NCBI RefSeq assembly: GCF_015024225.1
Contig: NZ_JACJGM010000017.1
Location: 1 to 64,000 of the forward strand
DNA length: 64,000 nt
Source of the DNA: Nocardioides lijunqiniae
Lineage (GTDB): Bacteria; Actinomycetota; Actinomycetes; Propionibacteriales; Nocardioidaceae
Direction of reading: 5' to 3'
Shown: positions 19,216 to 27,800 of the stretch, in pieces
Layout: every line of letters begins with the position of its first letter
Position numbering within the stretch: the first letter of the stretch is position 1
The notes under the pieces: model-generated
Told to the model about the DNA's origin: nothing
Database searches by the model: none
What the model saw: only the letters and a program-made list of their open reading frames with translations
Program-made: the position numbers and the translations under genes

Positions 19216-20160
19216 TCAGAGGTCGCTGAGCAGCTTGGCCTTGGCGCTCGCGAACTCCTCGTCAGACAAGATCCCTTCCTGGTGGAGACTGGCAAGTTCG
19301 CGGAGACGGTCCGCCAGACTCGGAGGGGCTACCTGAGCGGCGACTTCCACGCCGGGCTGGACGGCTGGTTGAAGCTCAGCTGCCGCAGCCTCCACGGTCA
19401 AAGAGCTGTCGTTGCCGAGGACGGCATTGCCCGCAGCTACGAGCGCCAGTCCGACGTCGACGTGGCCCTTCTTGGCGGTCTTGAGACCCACGCTGTTGGG
19501 GACCTGGTTGGAGAGAGTGTAGATCTGACGGTCCGTAGCGATCGTCAGGTACGAGGTGCGCGACCCCTGGCTTGCGACGTGCGCGATCCCGGCGGCGGCC
19601 AATCCTGGTGCGCTCGCCTTCATCAGGTGTTTCGTGCCTTTAAGGAGGCCAGCTACAGCCGGGCCAATAGCATTCTCGAGACCGGAGCCGTCGTCCGAGG
19701 CCTGACTCGACTCCGGCGAGGTAAACGTGATCGACCGCAACTTTTCGTATGGCGTCTTGGCGGTGATTCCACCGCCGTTCAGATTCGCGGCCATCTGTGA
19801 TCGCACGTTCGCGGCGCTCGGGCGATCGGGCTGCTCCCCGAACGCAACGCGGGCGTAGCCACCTTCGTAGATCTCGACGGTTGAAAGCCCAAAAGTTCCA
19901 CTAGTGACCAAAGCGCCCGCGGCGGCTACGTCTTCGGCCCATTTCCGCTCCTGGGCCTCCTTCGCCGCTCTCTTCTCGGCTGACCGATCGGCGGAAGCCT
20001 TCCTGAGCCTGGCGAATGTGCCGTCCTTCTTGGCGGCCTCTGGGATCACGACACCACCCGCGCCCTCGTCTTGGGTTTCCTGGGACCGCGCGGTTCCGTC
20101 CCAATACCGCATCGTGCCCTGTTGGTCTGGGTAAAACCCCGCGGGAGTCTGCTGGTTCAT
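19216..20160 (-). CDS. DUF2510 and SHOCT domain protein
   Basis: 314-aa protein of unknown function. N-terminal DUF2510 (PAGFYPDQQGTMRYWDGT, residues about 5-30), a charged coiled region (LRKASADRSAEKRAAKEAQERKW), a central domain (VEIYEGGYARVAFGEQPDRPS and following) and a C-terminal SHOCT motif (LADRLRELASLHQEGILSDEEFASAKAKLL). SHOCT often occurs as a short oligomerisation tail. The ATG at 20160 gives the expected DUF2510 N-terminus. The gene reads against its neighbours, lies behind tRNA-Ala, and uses more A/T-ending codons than surrounding genes, which suggests horizontal acquisition. Confidence 0.8.
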   Translation of the reverse strand: MNQQTPAGFYPDQQGTMRYWDGTARSQETQDEGAGGVVIPEAAKKDGTFARLRKASADRSAEKRAAKEAQERKWAEDVAAAGALVTSGTFGLSTVEIYEGGYARVAFGEQPDRPSAANVRSQMAANLNGGGITAKTPYEKLRSITFTSPESSQASDDGSGLENAIGPAVAGLLKGTKHLMKASAPGLAAAGIAHVASQGSRTSYLTIATDRQIYTLSNQVPNSVGLKTAKKGHVDVGLALVAAGNAVLGNDSSLTVEAAAAELQPAVQPGVEVAAQVAPPSLADRLRELASLHQEGILSDEEFASAKAKLLSDL

Positions 20161-20601
20161 GGTGGCATTCTGGCACCGCGAGGCGGTTGAAATCATCGCG
20201 TCTACCTATTGTGGCCAGCACTCTCACCGAGATCCTTCGGGCATTGGCTGGCGAGTCAGTCAGGTCTTCTCGATTGCCATGGGTGTGGACGACCATCAGC
20301 GCATATCGGCGCAAGCGGTTGCCATCGCGGAATGCCGTGCTCGACGGCCGCGTGATGCAGAGAACGATCGCCTCGGGCGTCAAGCGACTCCCGGCCAAGC
20401 CTCGTAAGTCGCTCCCCATCTTCCCCGCGAGGGAACTGTCGCTGTCGAGGGTGGCGTGCTGGGGACGGCTCGCCGCGAGAGCGTCCCTTCCAGACCGTCG
20501 CCCGTCGCCTGGGTGCGTTCTTCGGTGACCCCGGCGGGAGATCGACGTGTTGAGCGTCCACGTCTTCGCGTACTGACCGGGCGGTCTCTTCCAGGCGACG
20601 T
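20161..20601. other. Gene-free stretch upstream of the DUF2510 gene
   Basis: About 440 bp without a convincing coding region. Short open frames on both strands lack family features and ribosome-binding sites. The sequence looks less GC-rich than the flanks, like the adjacent DUF2510 gene. It must contain that gene's promoter and the 3' end region of the GNAT gene. Confidence 0.5.
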
Positions 20602-21492
20602 TCAGCCGAGCTCCTTGCGCAGGTGCACGTCGGCGACGCCGGCGCCGGCGGCGAGGAAGGTCTGGCGGGCGCTCTCGGCGTGGCCGTAGACGCGCAGGTG
20701 CACGTCGCGGACGCCGACCTCGTGGACATGGCGGCGCAGGGCGCCGAGGAACGACTTGGTGAGGCCCTGGCCGCGGTGCTCGGGGAACAGGTCGATCGAG
20801 TGGCCGAGGAAGTCGAGCGCACCGTCGCGCTCGACGAAGGTGCCCCAGGCGCGGCCGACCGGCGTGCCGTCGACCTCGGCGGTCATGAGCATCTCGTCCT
20901 CGGGCGAGGGGTCGAGGGCCAGGCGGGCGAGGCGCTCCTCGAGCTCCTCGATGCGCCCGGCGCCGGGGGACAGCACACCGGCACGTTCCATGCCGGCGGT
21001 GAGCAGCCCGCGGACGTCGACGACGTACTGCTCACGCTCCGTTCGCGTCATCGGCCGTACGGCGACGCGCCGGTCCTCCTGCAGCTCGGGCGCGGAGGCG
21101 GGGTCGAGGCGCTTGCCGATGCCGGTCATCGTCGCCTGGAAGCCGGCGGCGGTGAAGACGCGCGCGAGCTCGGGTGCCACCCCGGCGACGAGCACGGCCG
21201 CGCCCAGAGTGCGGGCGCGCGCCTCCAGCGCCGCGACGGCCGCGGCCCAGTGCTCGTCGGCGTCGCGGGGGAGGGTCGTCTGCAGCACCCGCAGCGAGCA
21301 GCGGGTGCCGCCGACGTCGGGCGTGAGCTCGAGCAGGGCGCCGCCGACGGCGACCCCGTCGACCTCGACGGTCACCGCCGACTGGGCGCCGTCGCGCGCT
21401 GGCTGGGGCAGCGGCACGCCGTCCGCGGCCCGGGCCTCACGCCAGGCGGCGAGCTCGGGCCCGGGCATCGGCAGCACCCGGGCTCGGCTCAC
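20602..21492 (-). CDS. GNAT N-acetyltransferase (tandem GNAT domains)
   Basis: 296-aa protein with two GNAT-like halves. The N-terminal half (to about residue 130) looks degenerate and ends with LARVFTAAGFQATMTGIGKRL. The C-terminal half has the acetyl-CoA loop FPEHRGQGLTKSFLGALRRHV and HLRVYGHAESARQTFLAAGA. The substrate cannot be told. The GTG at 21492 overlaps the stop of the upstream secreted-protein gene (GTGA), so translation is probably coupled. The frame continues far upstream only as a shadow. Confidence 0.8.
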   Translation of the reverse strand: MSRARVLPMPGPELAAWREARAADGVPLPQPARDGAQSAVTVEVDGVAVGGALLELTPDVGGTRCSLRVLQTTLPRDADEHWAAAVAALEARARTLGAAVLVAGVAPELARVFTAAGFQATMTGIGKRLDPASAPELQEDRRVAVRPMTRTEREQYVVDVRGLLTAGMERAGVLSPGAGRIEELEERLARLALDPSPEDEMLMTAEVDGTPVGRAWGTFVERDGALDFLGHSIDLFPEHRGQGLTKSFLGALRRHVHEVGVRDVHLRVYGHAESARQTFLAAGAGVADVHLRKELG

Positions 21493-23543
21493 CGGAGCTT
21501 CTTGACGCCCGAGGTGGAGCCCTGGACGCGCTTGCTGGGCAGCAGCTGGGCGCGGTAGGTGGTCGTGGCCGCGCCGTTGCTGTCCTTGACGGTGACGGTA
21601 CGGCGACCGCGCTTGTCGAGCACGATCGTCTTGACGGCCTTCCACTTGCGGCCGACCTTCACGGACAGCCGCACCCGCTCGCCGGCGACCGACGCGGGGC
21701 CGGTGACGACGAGGCGGTCGGGCTTGGCGCCCTTGCTGGAGCCGGTGAGCCTGATCTTGGCCGTCCCCTTCTTGCCGGAGCCGAACGTCGCCTTGGCGGT
21801 CACGGTCTCCTTGGCCGCCTTCGCCTCGGCGCGCAGCGCGCCGGTCTCGCTGGGGGCGCCGGCCTCGGCGGCGTCGGCCACCGTGACGGCGAAGGCGCCT
21901 GCCTTGCTCGTGGTGACCGAGCCGGTCAGCTTGCGGGCGCCGCCGGCCAGGATGCCGGCGTCGGCGTCCTTGCCGGGGACGAGCTCGACGCCGCGGGTGT
22001 AGCCCAGGGATATCGCCCGCCCGGAGACCGGCCACTCGCCGACGCGCAGGCTGCCGGCGTACGCGACCTGTCCGCCGGAGGAGGCCGCGCCGGCGGCGGG
22101 GGTGAGCCTGAGCGTCGAGTCGCCCGCCACGAGGGTGTGGCGCCGGCGCTCCCAGAGGCCGTCGCCGTCGGTGTGGACCAGCGTCCAGGCGCCGTCGGGA
22201 CCGGCCGGGTCGAACGGCAGCACGGCCCGGCCCGACGCGTTGGTGGTGACCGTCGTGTCGCTCGGGGCCTGGCCGCCGGTCGGGTAGAGCCGGTACTCCA
22301 GGTCGCGCACGCCGGGGAAGGGCTCGCCCTCCTGGTCGACGATCTGCAGGGCGATGTCGCCGGCGGCGTACTCCTGGTCGTCGAAGACCTTGCCGTCGGC
22401 CAGCACGAGCTCCACGCCGGAGGCCGCGGGCGTGTAGGCAGGCGCGTCGATCTGCAGCTGGTAGTCGGTGCTCGTCTCGTACTCGTCGACGTCGGTGGTG
22501 TTGACGTAGTAGGTCGCGGTCGAGCTGTTGGGCTGGAGGTGCCGGATCCGTCCCCCGCCGTCGGTGTAGCCCACGAGCGACCCGTCGCCCAGGCGGACCT
22601 CGACCCCGGCGACGCCGGAGCCCTTCTGGTCGGTGACGGAGAGCGTGATGCTCGTGCCCTGCGAGGTCGTGACCGACTTGTCGGACAGGACGCCGAAGGA
22701 CTGGATGGTCTGCTCGTAGAGCTGTGCGGTGTCGACCTCGTCGCTGCTGCGACCGCCGGCCAGGGCCGCGCGCACCGCGACCCGGTCACCCAGCGTGGCG
22801 TCGAACGCCGACAGCTCGACGGCGCCGTCGAACCGGCCGCCGTCGACGAAGGTGAGGTTGTTGGTGGCCGAGACCTTGAGGTCCTGGGGGGAGACGGCGG
22901 CGTCGGTCAGGCCGTGGAAGGTCCCGTCGGCCCGGCGCCACTGCGACAGCTCCACCTGTCCGCTGGTGGCCGTCGTGGTGCCGGTGAGCCCGACGAGCTG
23001 CTGGGTGCGCTGCGAGGAGTCGTAGGGCTGCGTGAAGACGCCGCCGTTGAACCCGGTGAAGGACACGCTGTCCGCGGGGGAGGCCTCGCCCGTGACGGCG
23101 ACGTCGTGACGGGTGGAGTACGTCGGGTCCTGGCTGGGGAGCGTCGACACCACGCGCACCGAGACCCGCGTGCCCACGAGGTCGCCGGGCGAGGCGAGCC
23201 CGCCGTCCCACTGCGTGACCGCGAAGTCGCCCTCGTCCTGCACGTTGTTCACGCTGATGTCGGTCCAGCCAGGGGCGGCGTCGCCGGCCCGGGGGTCGGC
23301 GTTCACCTCGAAGGCGATCGTCGCGGCGGGCTCGAGGCGCGCGGCCACGAGCTGGATCGGGTAGCTCGACGTCGCGAGCTCGCTGTCGGTCTTGGTCGAC
23401 GCGATGCCGCTGCTCAGGCTGAGCAGGACGGCCCCGGGATCGCCCGGGGCGGCCTGGGCCGCGGGCGTCATCGCCAGTCCCGTGATCGTGAGCGCGGCGA
23501 CCGCGCTCGCTGCGAGTCCTTGACGAATCCCCATGTGTGACAT
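21489..23543 (-). CDS. Secreted Ig-like / Cna-B-type repeat protein
   Basis: 684-aa exported protein with a signal peptide (IRQGLAASAVAALTITGLAMTPAAQA, cut near AQA-A). The body is beta-rich. It includes carboxypeptidase-regulatory-like stretches (ITLSVTDQKGSGVAGVEVRL, IALQIVDQEGEPFPGVRDLEYRL) and a C-terminal segment rich in K/R/V/T (ATFGSGKKGTAKIRL, RVRLSVKVGRKWKAVKTIVL) like bacterial Ig-like tails. There is no LPXTG anchor or further membrane helix, so it is probably secreted or loosely wall-bound. Role unknown; pairing with a GNAT gene in one operon is odd. Confidence 0.7.
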   Translation of the reverse strand: MSHMGIRQGLAASAVAALTITGLAMTPAAQAAPGDPGAVLLSLSSGIASTKTDSELATSSYPIQLVAARLEPAATIAFEVNADPRAGDAAPGWTDISVNNVQDEGDFAVTQWDGGLASPGDLVGTRVSVRVVSTLPSQDPTYSTRHDVAVTGEASPADSVSFTGFNGGVFTQPYDSSQRTQQLVGLTGTTTATSGQVELSQWRRADGTFHGLTDAAVSPQDLKVSATNNLTFVDGGRFDGAVELSAFDATLGDRVAVRAALAGGRSSDEVDTAQLYEQTIQSFGVLSDKSVTTSQGTSITLSVTDQKGSGVAGVEVRLGDGSLVGYTDGGGRIRHLQPNSSTATYYVNTTDVDEYETSTDYQLQIDAPAYTPAASGVELVLADGKVFDDQEYAAGDIALQIVDQEGEPFPGVRDLEYRLYPTGGQAPSDTTVTTNASGRAVLPFDPAGPDGAWTLVHTDGDGLWERRRHTLVAGDSTLRLTPAAGAASSGGQVAYAGSLRVGEWPVSGRAISLGYTRGVELVPGKDADAGILAGGARKLTGSVTTSKAGAFAVTVADAAEAGAPSETGALRAEAKAAKETVTAKATFGSGKKGTAKIRLTGSSKGAKPDRLVVTGPASVAGERVRLSVKVGRKWKAVKTIVLDKRGRRTVTVKDSNGAATTTYRAQLLPSKRVQGSTSGVKKLR

Positions 23544-23702
23544 ACCGCGACCCTAGGGGCGCAGCCCTTGCCCCCGAGGCCTTTCGTCGATTCTGGTGGG
23601 CGCTCTGACCTGGGGGTGCGCGTGCCCGCACCCGCGCCATCCCGGGCGCGGCCGCTAGCGTGGTCGGGCGCAGCCGACGACGACGAGGGCGGGGGGCCAG
23701 GA

Positions 23703-24881
23703 ATGGGCGGACACCACTCCCACGGCCCGCGCCACGCGGCACCCGGCGAGAGCCGCACCCCGCTGGTCGCCTGGCTCGTGATCGTGCCGATCGCGCTGCT
23801 CACCCTGGGCGCCATGGCGTGGCTCTGGCCCTCCGACGACGCCGTGCCCGACCAGCAGCAGTCGTCGGCGGAGCAGTACGAGGGCAGCGTCACCTCCGTG
23901 CAGCGCGAGGAGTGCACCGAGCAGCTCGAGGACGACGTCAACGGCTGCGGCAGCGCCGTCGTCCGCCTCGACCAGGTGGTCGACGGGGAGCGCGACGTCA
24001 CGGTGCCGCTGCCCAACGGCGCGGGGGCGCCGGAGGTGGCCGACGGCGACGACGTCGTGCTGGTCGCGATCGACAGCCCCGACGGGCAGACCTACACGAT
24101 CGTCGACCACCAGCGCGGCCGCGGCCTGTGGGTGCTGGTCGCGGCGTTCTCGCTGGCGCTGGTCGCCTTCGGGCGCTGGCGCGGGCTGATGGCGCTGGCG
24201 GGGCTGGGCGTGACGTTCGGGCTGCTGCTGCTGTTCGTGGTCCCCGCGATCCTGGCGGGGGAGCCGCCGCTGCTGGTGGCGATCGTCGGCTCCGCCGCAG
24301 TGATGCTCACCGTGCTCTACCTGACCCACGGCCCGGCGCTCTCGACCACGGTCGCGCTGCTCGGGACGCTGGCGAGCCTCACCCTGACCGGGCTGCTGTC
24401 GTGGCTGGCCGTGGCCGGGCTGCACCTGACCGGCATCACCGACGACATCTCCGGGTCGGTGGCGATGTCGCAGGGAGTGGACACCCGCGGGCTGCTGCTC
24501 GCAGGCATCGTCATCGGGTCGCTCGGCGTGCTCGACGACGTCACGATCACCCAGTCGGCGACGGTCACCGAGCTCGCTCGCGCGAACCCGTCGTACGGCG
24601 CCCGCCAGCTCTACCGCGCCGCCAGCCGGGTGGGGCGGGCGCACATCGCGTCGGTGGTCAACACGATCATCCTCGCGTACGCCGGCTCGTCGCTGCCGCT
24701 GCTCATCCTCATCGTCGCCGCCGACGACTCGCTCGGAAACGTCCTCACCGACCAGGTCATCGCGCAGGAGATCGTCCGCAGCGCGGTCGCCACCATCGGC
24801 CTGATCGCCGCCGTCCCGATCACCACGGGGCTGGCCGCCCTCGGCTTCCGCCGACGACAGCCAGCCCCGCGGCCGGACTAG
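23703..24881 (+). CDS. YibE/F family membrane protein
   Basis: 392-aa integral membrane protein. The N-terminus MGGHHSHGPRH is histidine-rich. One helix is followed by an extracytoplasmic domain of about 100 residues (VTSVQREECTEQLEDDVNGCGS, with two cysteines), then about seven helices, with the family motif GSLGVLDDVTITQSATVTELARANP and GSSLPLLILI. YibE/F proteins are poorly characterised putative transporters. The ATG at 23703 is chosen over an upstream frame start because the extra 45 residues look non-coding. Divergent from the secreted-protein gene. Confidence 0.8.
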   Translation: MGGHHSHGPRHAAPGESRTPLVAWLVIVPIALLTLGAMAWLWPSDDAVPDQQQSSAEQYEGSVTSVQREECTEQLEDDVNGCGSAVVRLDQVVDGERDVTVPLPNGAGAPEVADGDDVVLVAIDSPDGQTYTIVDHQRGRGLWVLVAAFSLALVAFGRWRGLMALAGLGVTFGLLLLFVVPAILAGEPPLLVAIVGSAAVMLTVLYLTHGPALSTTVALLGTLASLTLTGLLSWLAVAGLHLTGITDDISGSVAMSQGVDTRGLLLAGIVIGSLGVLDDVTITQSATVTELARANPSYGARQLYRAASRVGRAHIASVVNTIILAYAGSSLPLLILIVAADDSLGNVLTDQVIAQEIVRSAVATIGLIAAVPITTGLAALGFRRRQPAPRPD

Positions 24882-24893
24882 CTCCTCGCTGCG

Positions 24894-27800
24894 CTACCGC
24901 CGCGCGCGCTTGACCACCACGACTCGCACGGGCGAGGCGGAGGGCTTGGCCCTGGTCGTGCCGGCGTAGGTCACCTTCAGCCTGTGCTTGCCGGGCTTGA
25001 GCTTCAGCTTGACCACGAGCTTGCCCTTGACCACCACGGTCCGCACGATCTTGCGGCCGTCGCGGATCACGACGGTGCCGGACGTGACGCCGGTCAGCTT
25101 GATCTTCAGCGTGACCTTCTTGCCGGCCTTGACGCTGCGCGGCGCGGTCAGCGACAGCTGCGTCGCGGTCGCCGCGGGAGGCGTCACGACGACCGGCACC
25201 TGCACGCGGAAGGTCCGCGTCGCTGGGCTGGCGTCGACGTTGCCGGCCGCGTCCACCGCGCGGAACGCCACGGTGTGGGCCCCGTCGGTGAGCGAGCCGA
25301 ACGTCGCCGGGCTGGTGCAGTCCGCCCAGGCCCGCGCGTCGACGCGGCACTGCAGGGCGGCGGTGTCGCCGGCGGTGCCGGAGAAGCCGAACGTCGCCGA
25401 GCGGGTCTTGAGCACGGACCCCTCTGCCGGGCCCGAGTCCACGACCGTGTCGGGCGCGACCGTGTCGACGGTGAACGTCCGGACCGCCGGCGTGGCGTCG
25501 GCGTTGCCGGCGGCGTCCTGGGCGCGGAAGCGCACGGTGTGCCGGCCCTCGGCGAGGTCGCCGAAGGTGGCGGGGCTGGCGCAGCCGGCCCAGTCGCCCT
25601 CGTCGAGGCGGCACTGCAGCTTCGCGGTGTCGCCGGCGGTGCCGGAGAAGCCGAACGTCGCCGACGAGGTCGTCAGCACGGCGCCGTCGGCCGGGCCGGA
25701 GTCGACCGTGGTCTCGGGCGCACCCGTGTCGACGGTGAACGTCCGGACCGCCGGCGTGGCGTCGATGTTGCCGGCGGCGTCCCGGGCGCGGAAGCGCACG
25801 GTGTGATCGCCCTGCGCCAGGTCGTTGAGCTCCAGCGGGCTGGTGCAGCTCGCCCACTCGCCCTCGTCGACCCGGCACTGGAGCGCGTCGGTGTCTCCGG
25901 CGGTGCCGGAGAAGGTGTACGTCGCCGACGAGGTCGTCACCACGGTGCCGTCGGCCGGGCCGGAGTCGACCGTGGTCTCGGGCGCGGTCGTGTCGACGGT
26001 GAACGTCCGGACCGCCGGCGAGGCGTCGGCGTTGCCGACGGCGTCCTGGGCGCGGAAGCGCACGGTGTGCCCGCCGTCGGCCAGGCCGGTGAGGGCCAGC
26101 GGGCTGGTGCAGCTCGCCCAGTCGCCGTCGTCGACCCGGCACTGGAGCGCGTCGGTGTCGCCGGCGCTGCCGGAGAAGGTGTACGTCGCCGCGCCGGTCG
26201 CGATCACCGCGCCGTCGGCGGGCCCGGAGTCGACGGTCGTGTCCGGTGCGGTGGTGTCGACGGTGAACGTGCGCGTCGCCGGGGTGGCGTCGGCGTTGCC
26301 GGCCGCGTCCTGGGCGCGGAAGCGCACGGTGTGCTGGCCGTCGGCCAGCTCGGCGAACGTCGCCGGGCTGGTGCAGTCGGCCCACTCGCCGTCGTCGATC
26401 CGGCACTGGAGGAGCGCCGTCTCACCGGCGGTGCCCGCGAAGGTGAACGTCGCCGACCGGGTCGTCAGCACCGCACCCTCGGCCGGGCCGGAGTCGACCG
26501 TCGTGTCGGGCGCCGCGGTGTCGACCGTGAACGTCCGCACCGACGGCGTCGCGTCGGCGTTGCCGGCGGCGTCCTGGGCGCGGAAGCGCACGGTGTGCTC
26601 GCCGTCGACCAGACCGGTGAGGGCCAGCGGGCTGGTGCAGTCGGCCCACTCGCCGTCGTCGACCCGACACTGGAAGGTGTCGGTGTCGCCGGCGGTGCCG
26701 GAGAAGGTGAACGTCGCCGCGCCGGTGGTCAGGGTGGCGCCGTCGGCCGGACCGGAGTCGACCCTGGTCTCGGGGGCCACCGTGTCGACGGTGAACGTCC
26801 GCACCACCGGCGTCGCGTCGGCGTTGCCGGCGGCGTCCAGGGCGCGGAGGCGCACCGTGTGCTCGCCCTCGGCCAGGTCGGTGAGGGCCAGCGGGCTGGC
26901 GCAGACGGTCCACTCGCCGTCGTCGACCCGGCACTGGAAGGTGTCGGTGTCGCCGGCGGTGCCGGAGAAGGTGAACGTCGCCGCGTCGGCCGTCAGCACG
27001 GCGCCCTCGGCGGGGCCGCTGTCCACGGTCGTGTCCGGCGCGGTGGTGTCGACGGTGAACGACCGCGTCGCCGGCGTCGCGTCCACGTTGCCCACACGGT
27101 CCTGGGCGCGGAAGGCCACCGTGTGGTCGCCCTCGCCCAGGTCGGAGAACGTCACCGGGCTGGTGCAGTCGGCCCAGGCGCCCTCGCCGACGCGGCACTG
27201 GAGCTTGGCCGTGTCGCCGGTGGTGCCGGAGAACGCGAACGTCGCCTCGTCGGTGGTCAGCGTCGCTCCGTCGGCCGGCCCGGAGTCGACCGTCGTGTCC
27301 GGCGCCGTGGTGTCGACCGTGAACGTGCGCACCGACGGCGTCGCGTCGGCGTTGCCGGCGGCGTCCTGGGCGCGGAAGCGCACGGTGTGCTCGCCCTCGC
27401 CCTGGCCGCTGAGGACCAGCGGGCTGGTGCAGTCGGCCCAGGCGCCCTCGTCGACGCGGCACTGGAGCTTGGCGGTGTCGCCGGCGGTGCCGGAGAACGC
27501 GTACGTCGCCGCGCCGGTCGCGAGCGTCGCGCCGTCGTCGGGACCGGAGTCCACCGTGGTGTCGGGCGCGAGCGTGTCGACCCGGAACGAGCGGGTGGCC
27601 GGGGTGGCGTCGGCGTTGCCGACCGCGTCCTGGGCCCGGAAGCGCACGGTGTGCGCGCCTTCGCCGAGGCCGGTGAGGGCCAGCGGGCTGGTGCAGTCGG
27701 CCCACGCGGCGTCGTCCAGCTGGCACTGGATCTTCGCCGTGTCGCTGGTCGTGGTGCCCCGGAAGGTGAACGAGGTCGTCGTCGTCGCGATGGTGGCACC

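Noticed and set aside
20159..20407. 82-aa plus-strand frame upstream of the DUF2510 gene
   Set aside because: No family similarity that I recognise and no ribosome-binding site; it overlaps the promoter region of the leftward gene.
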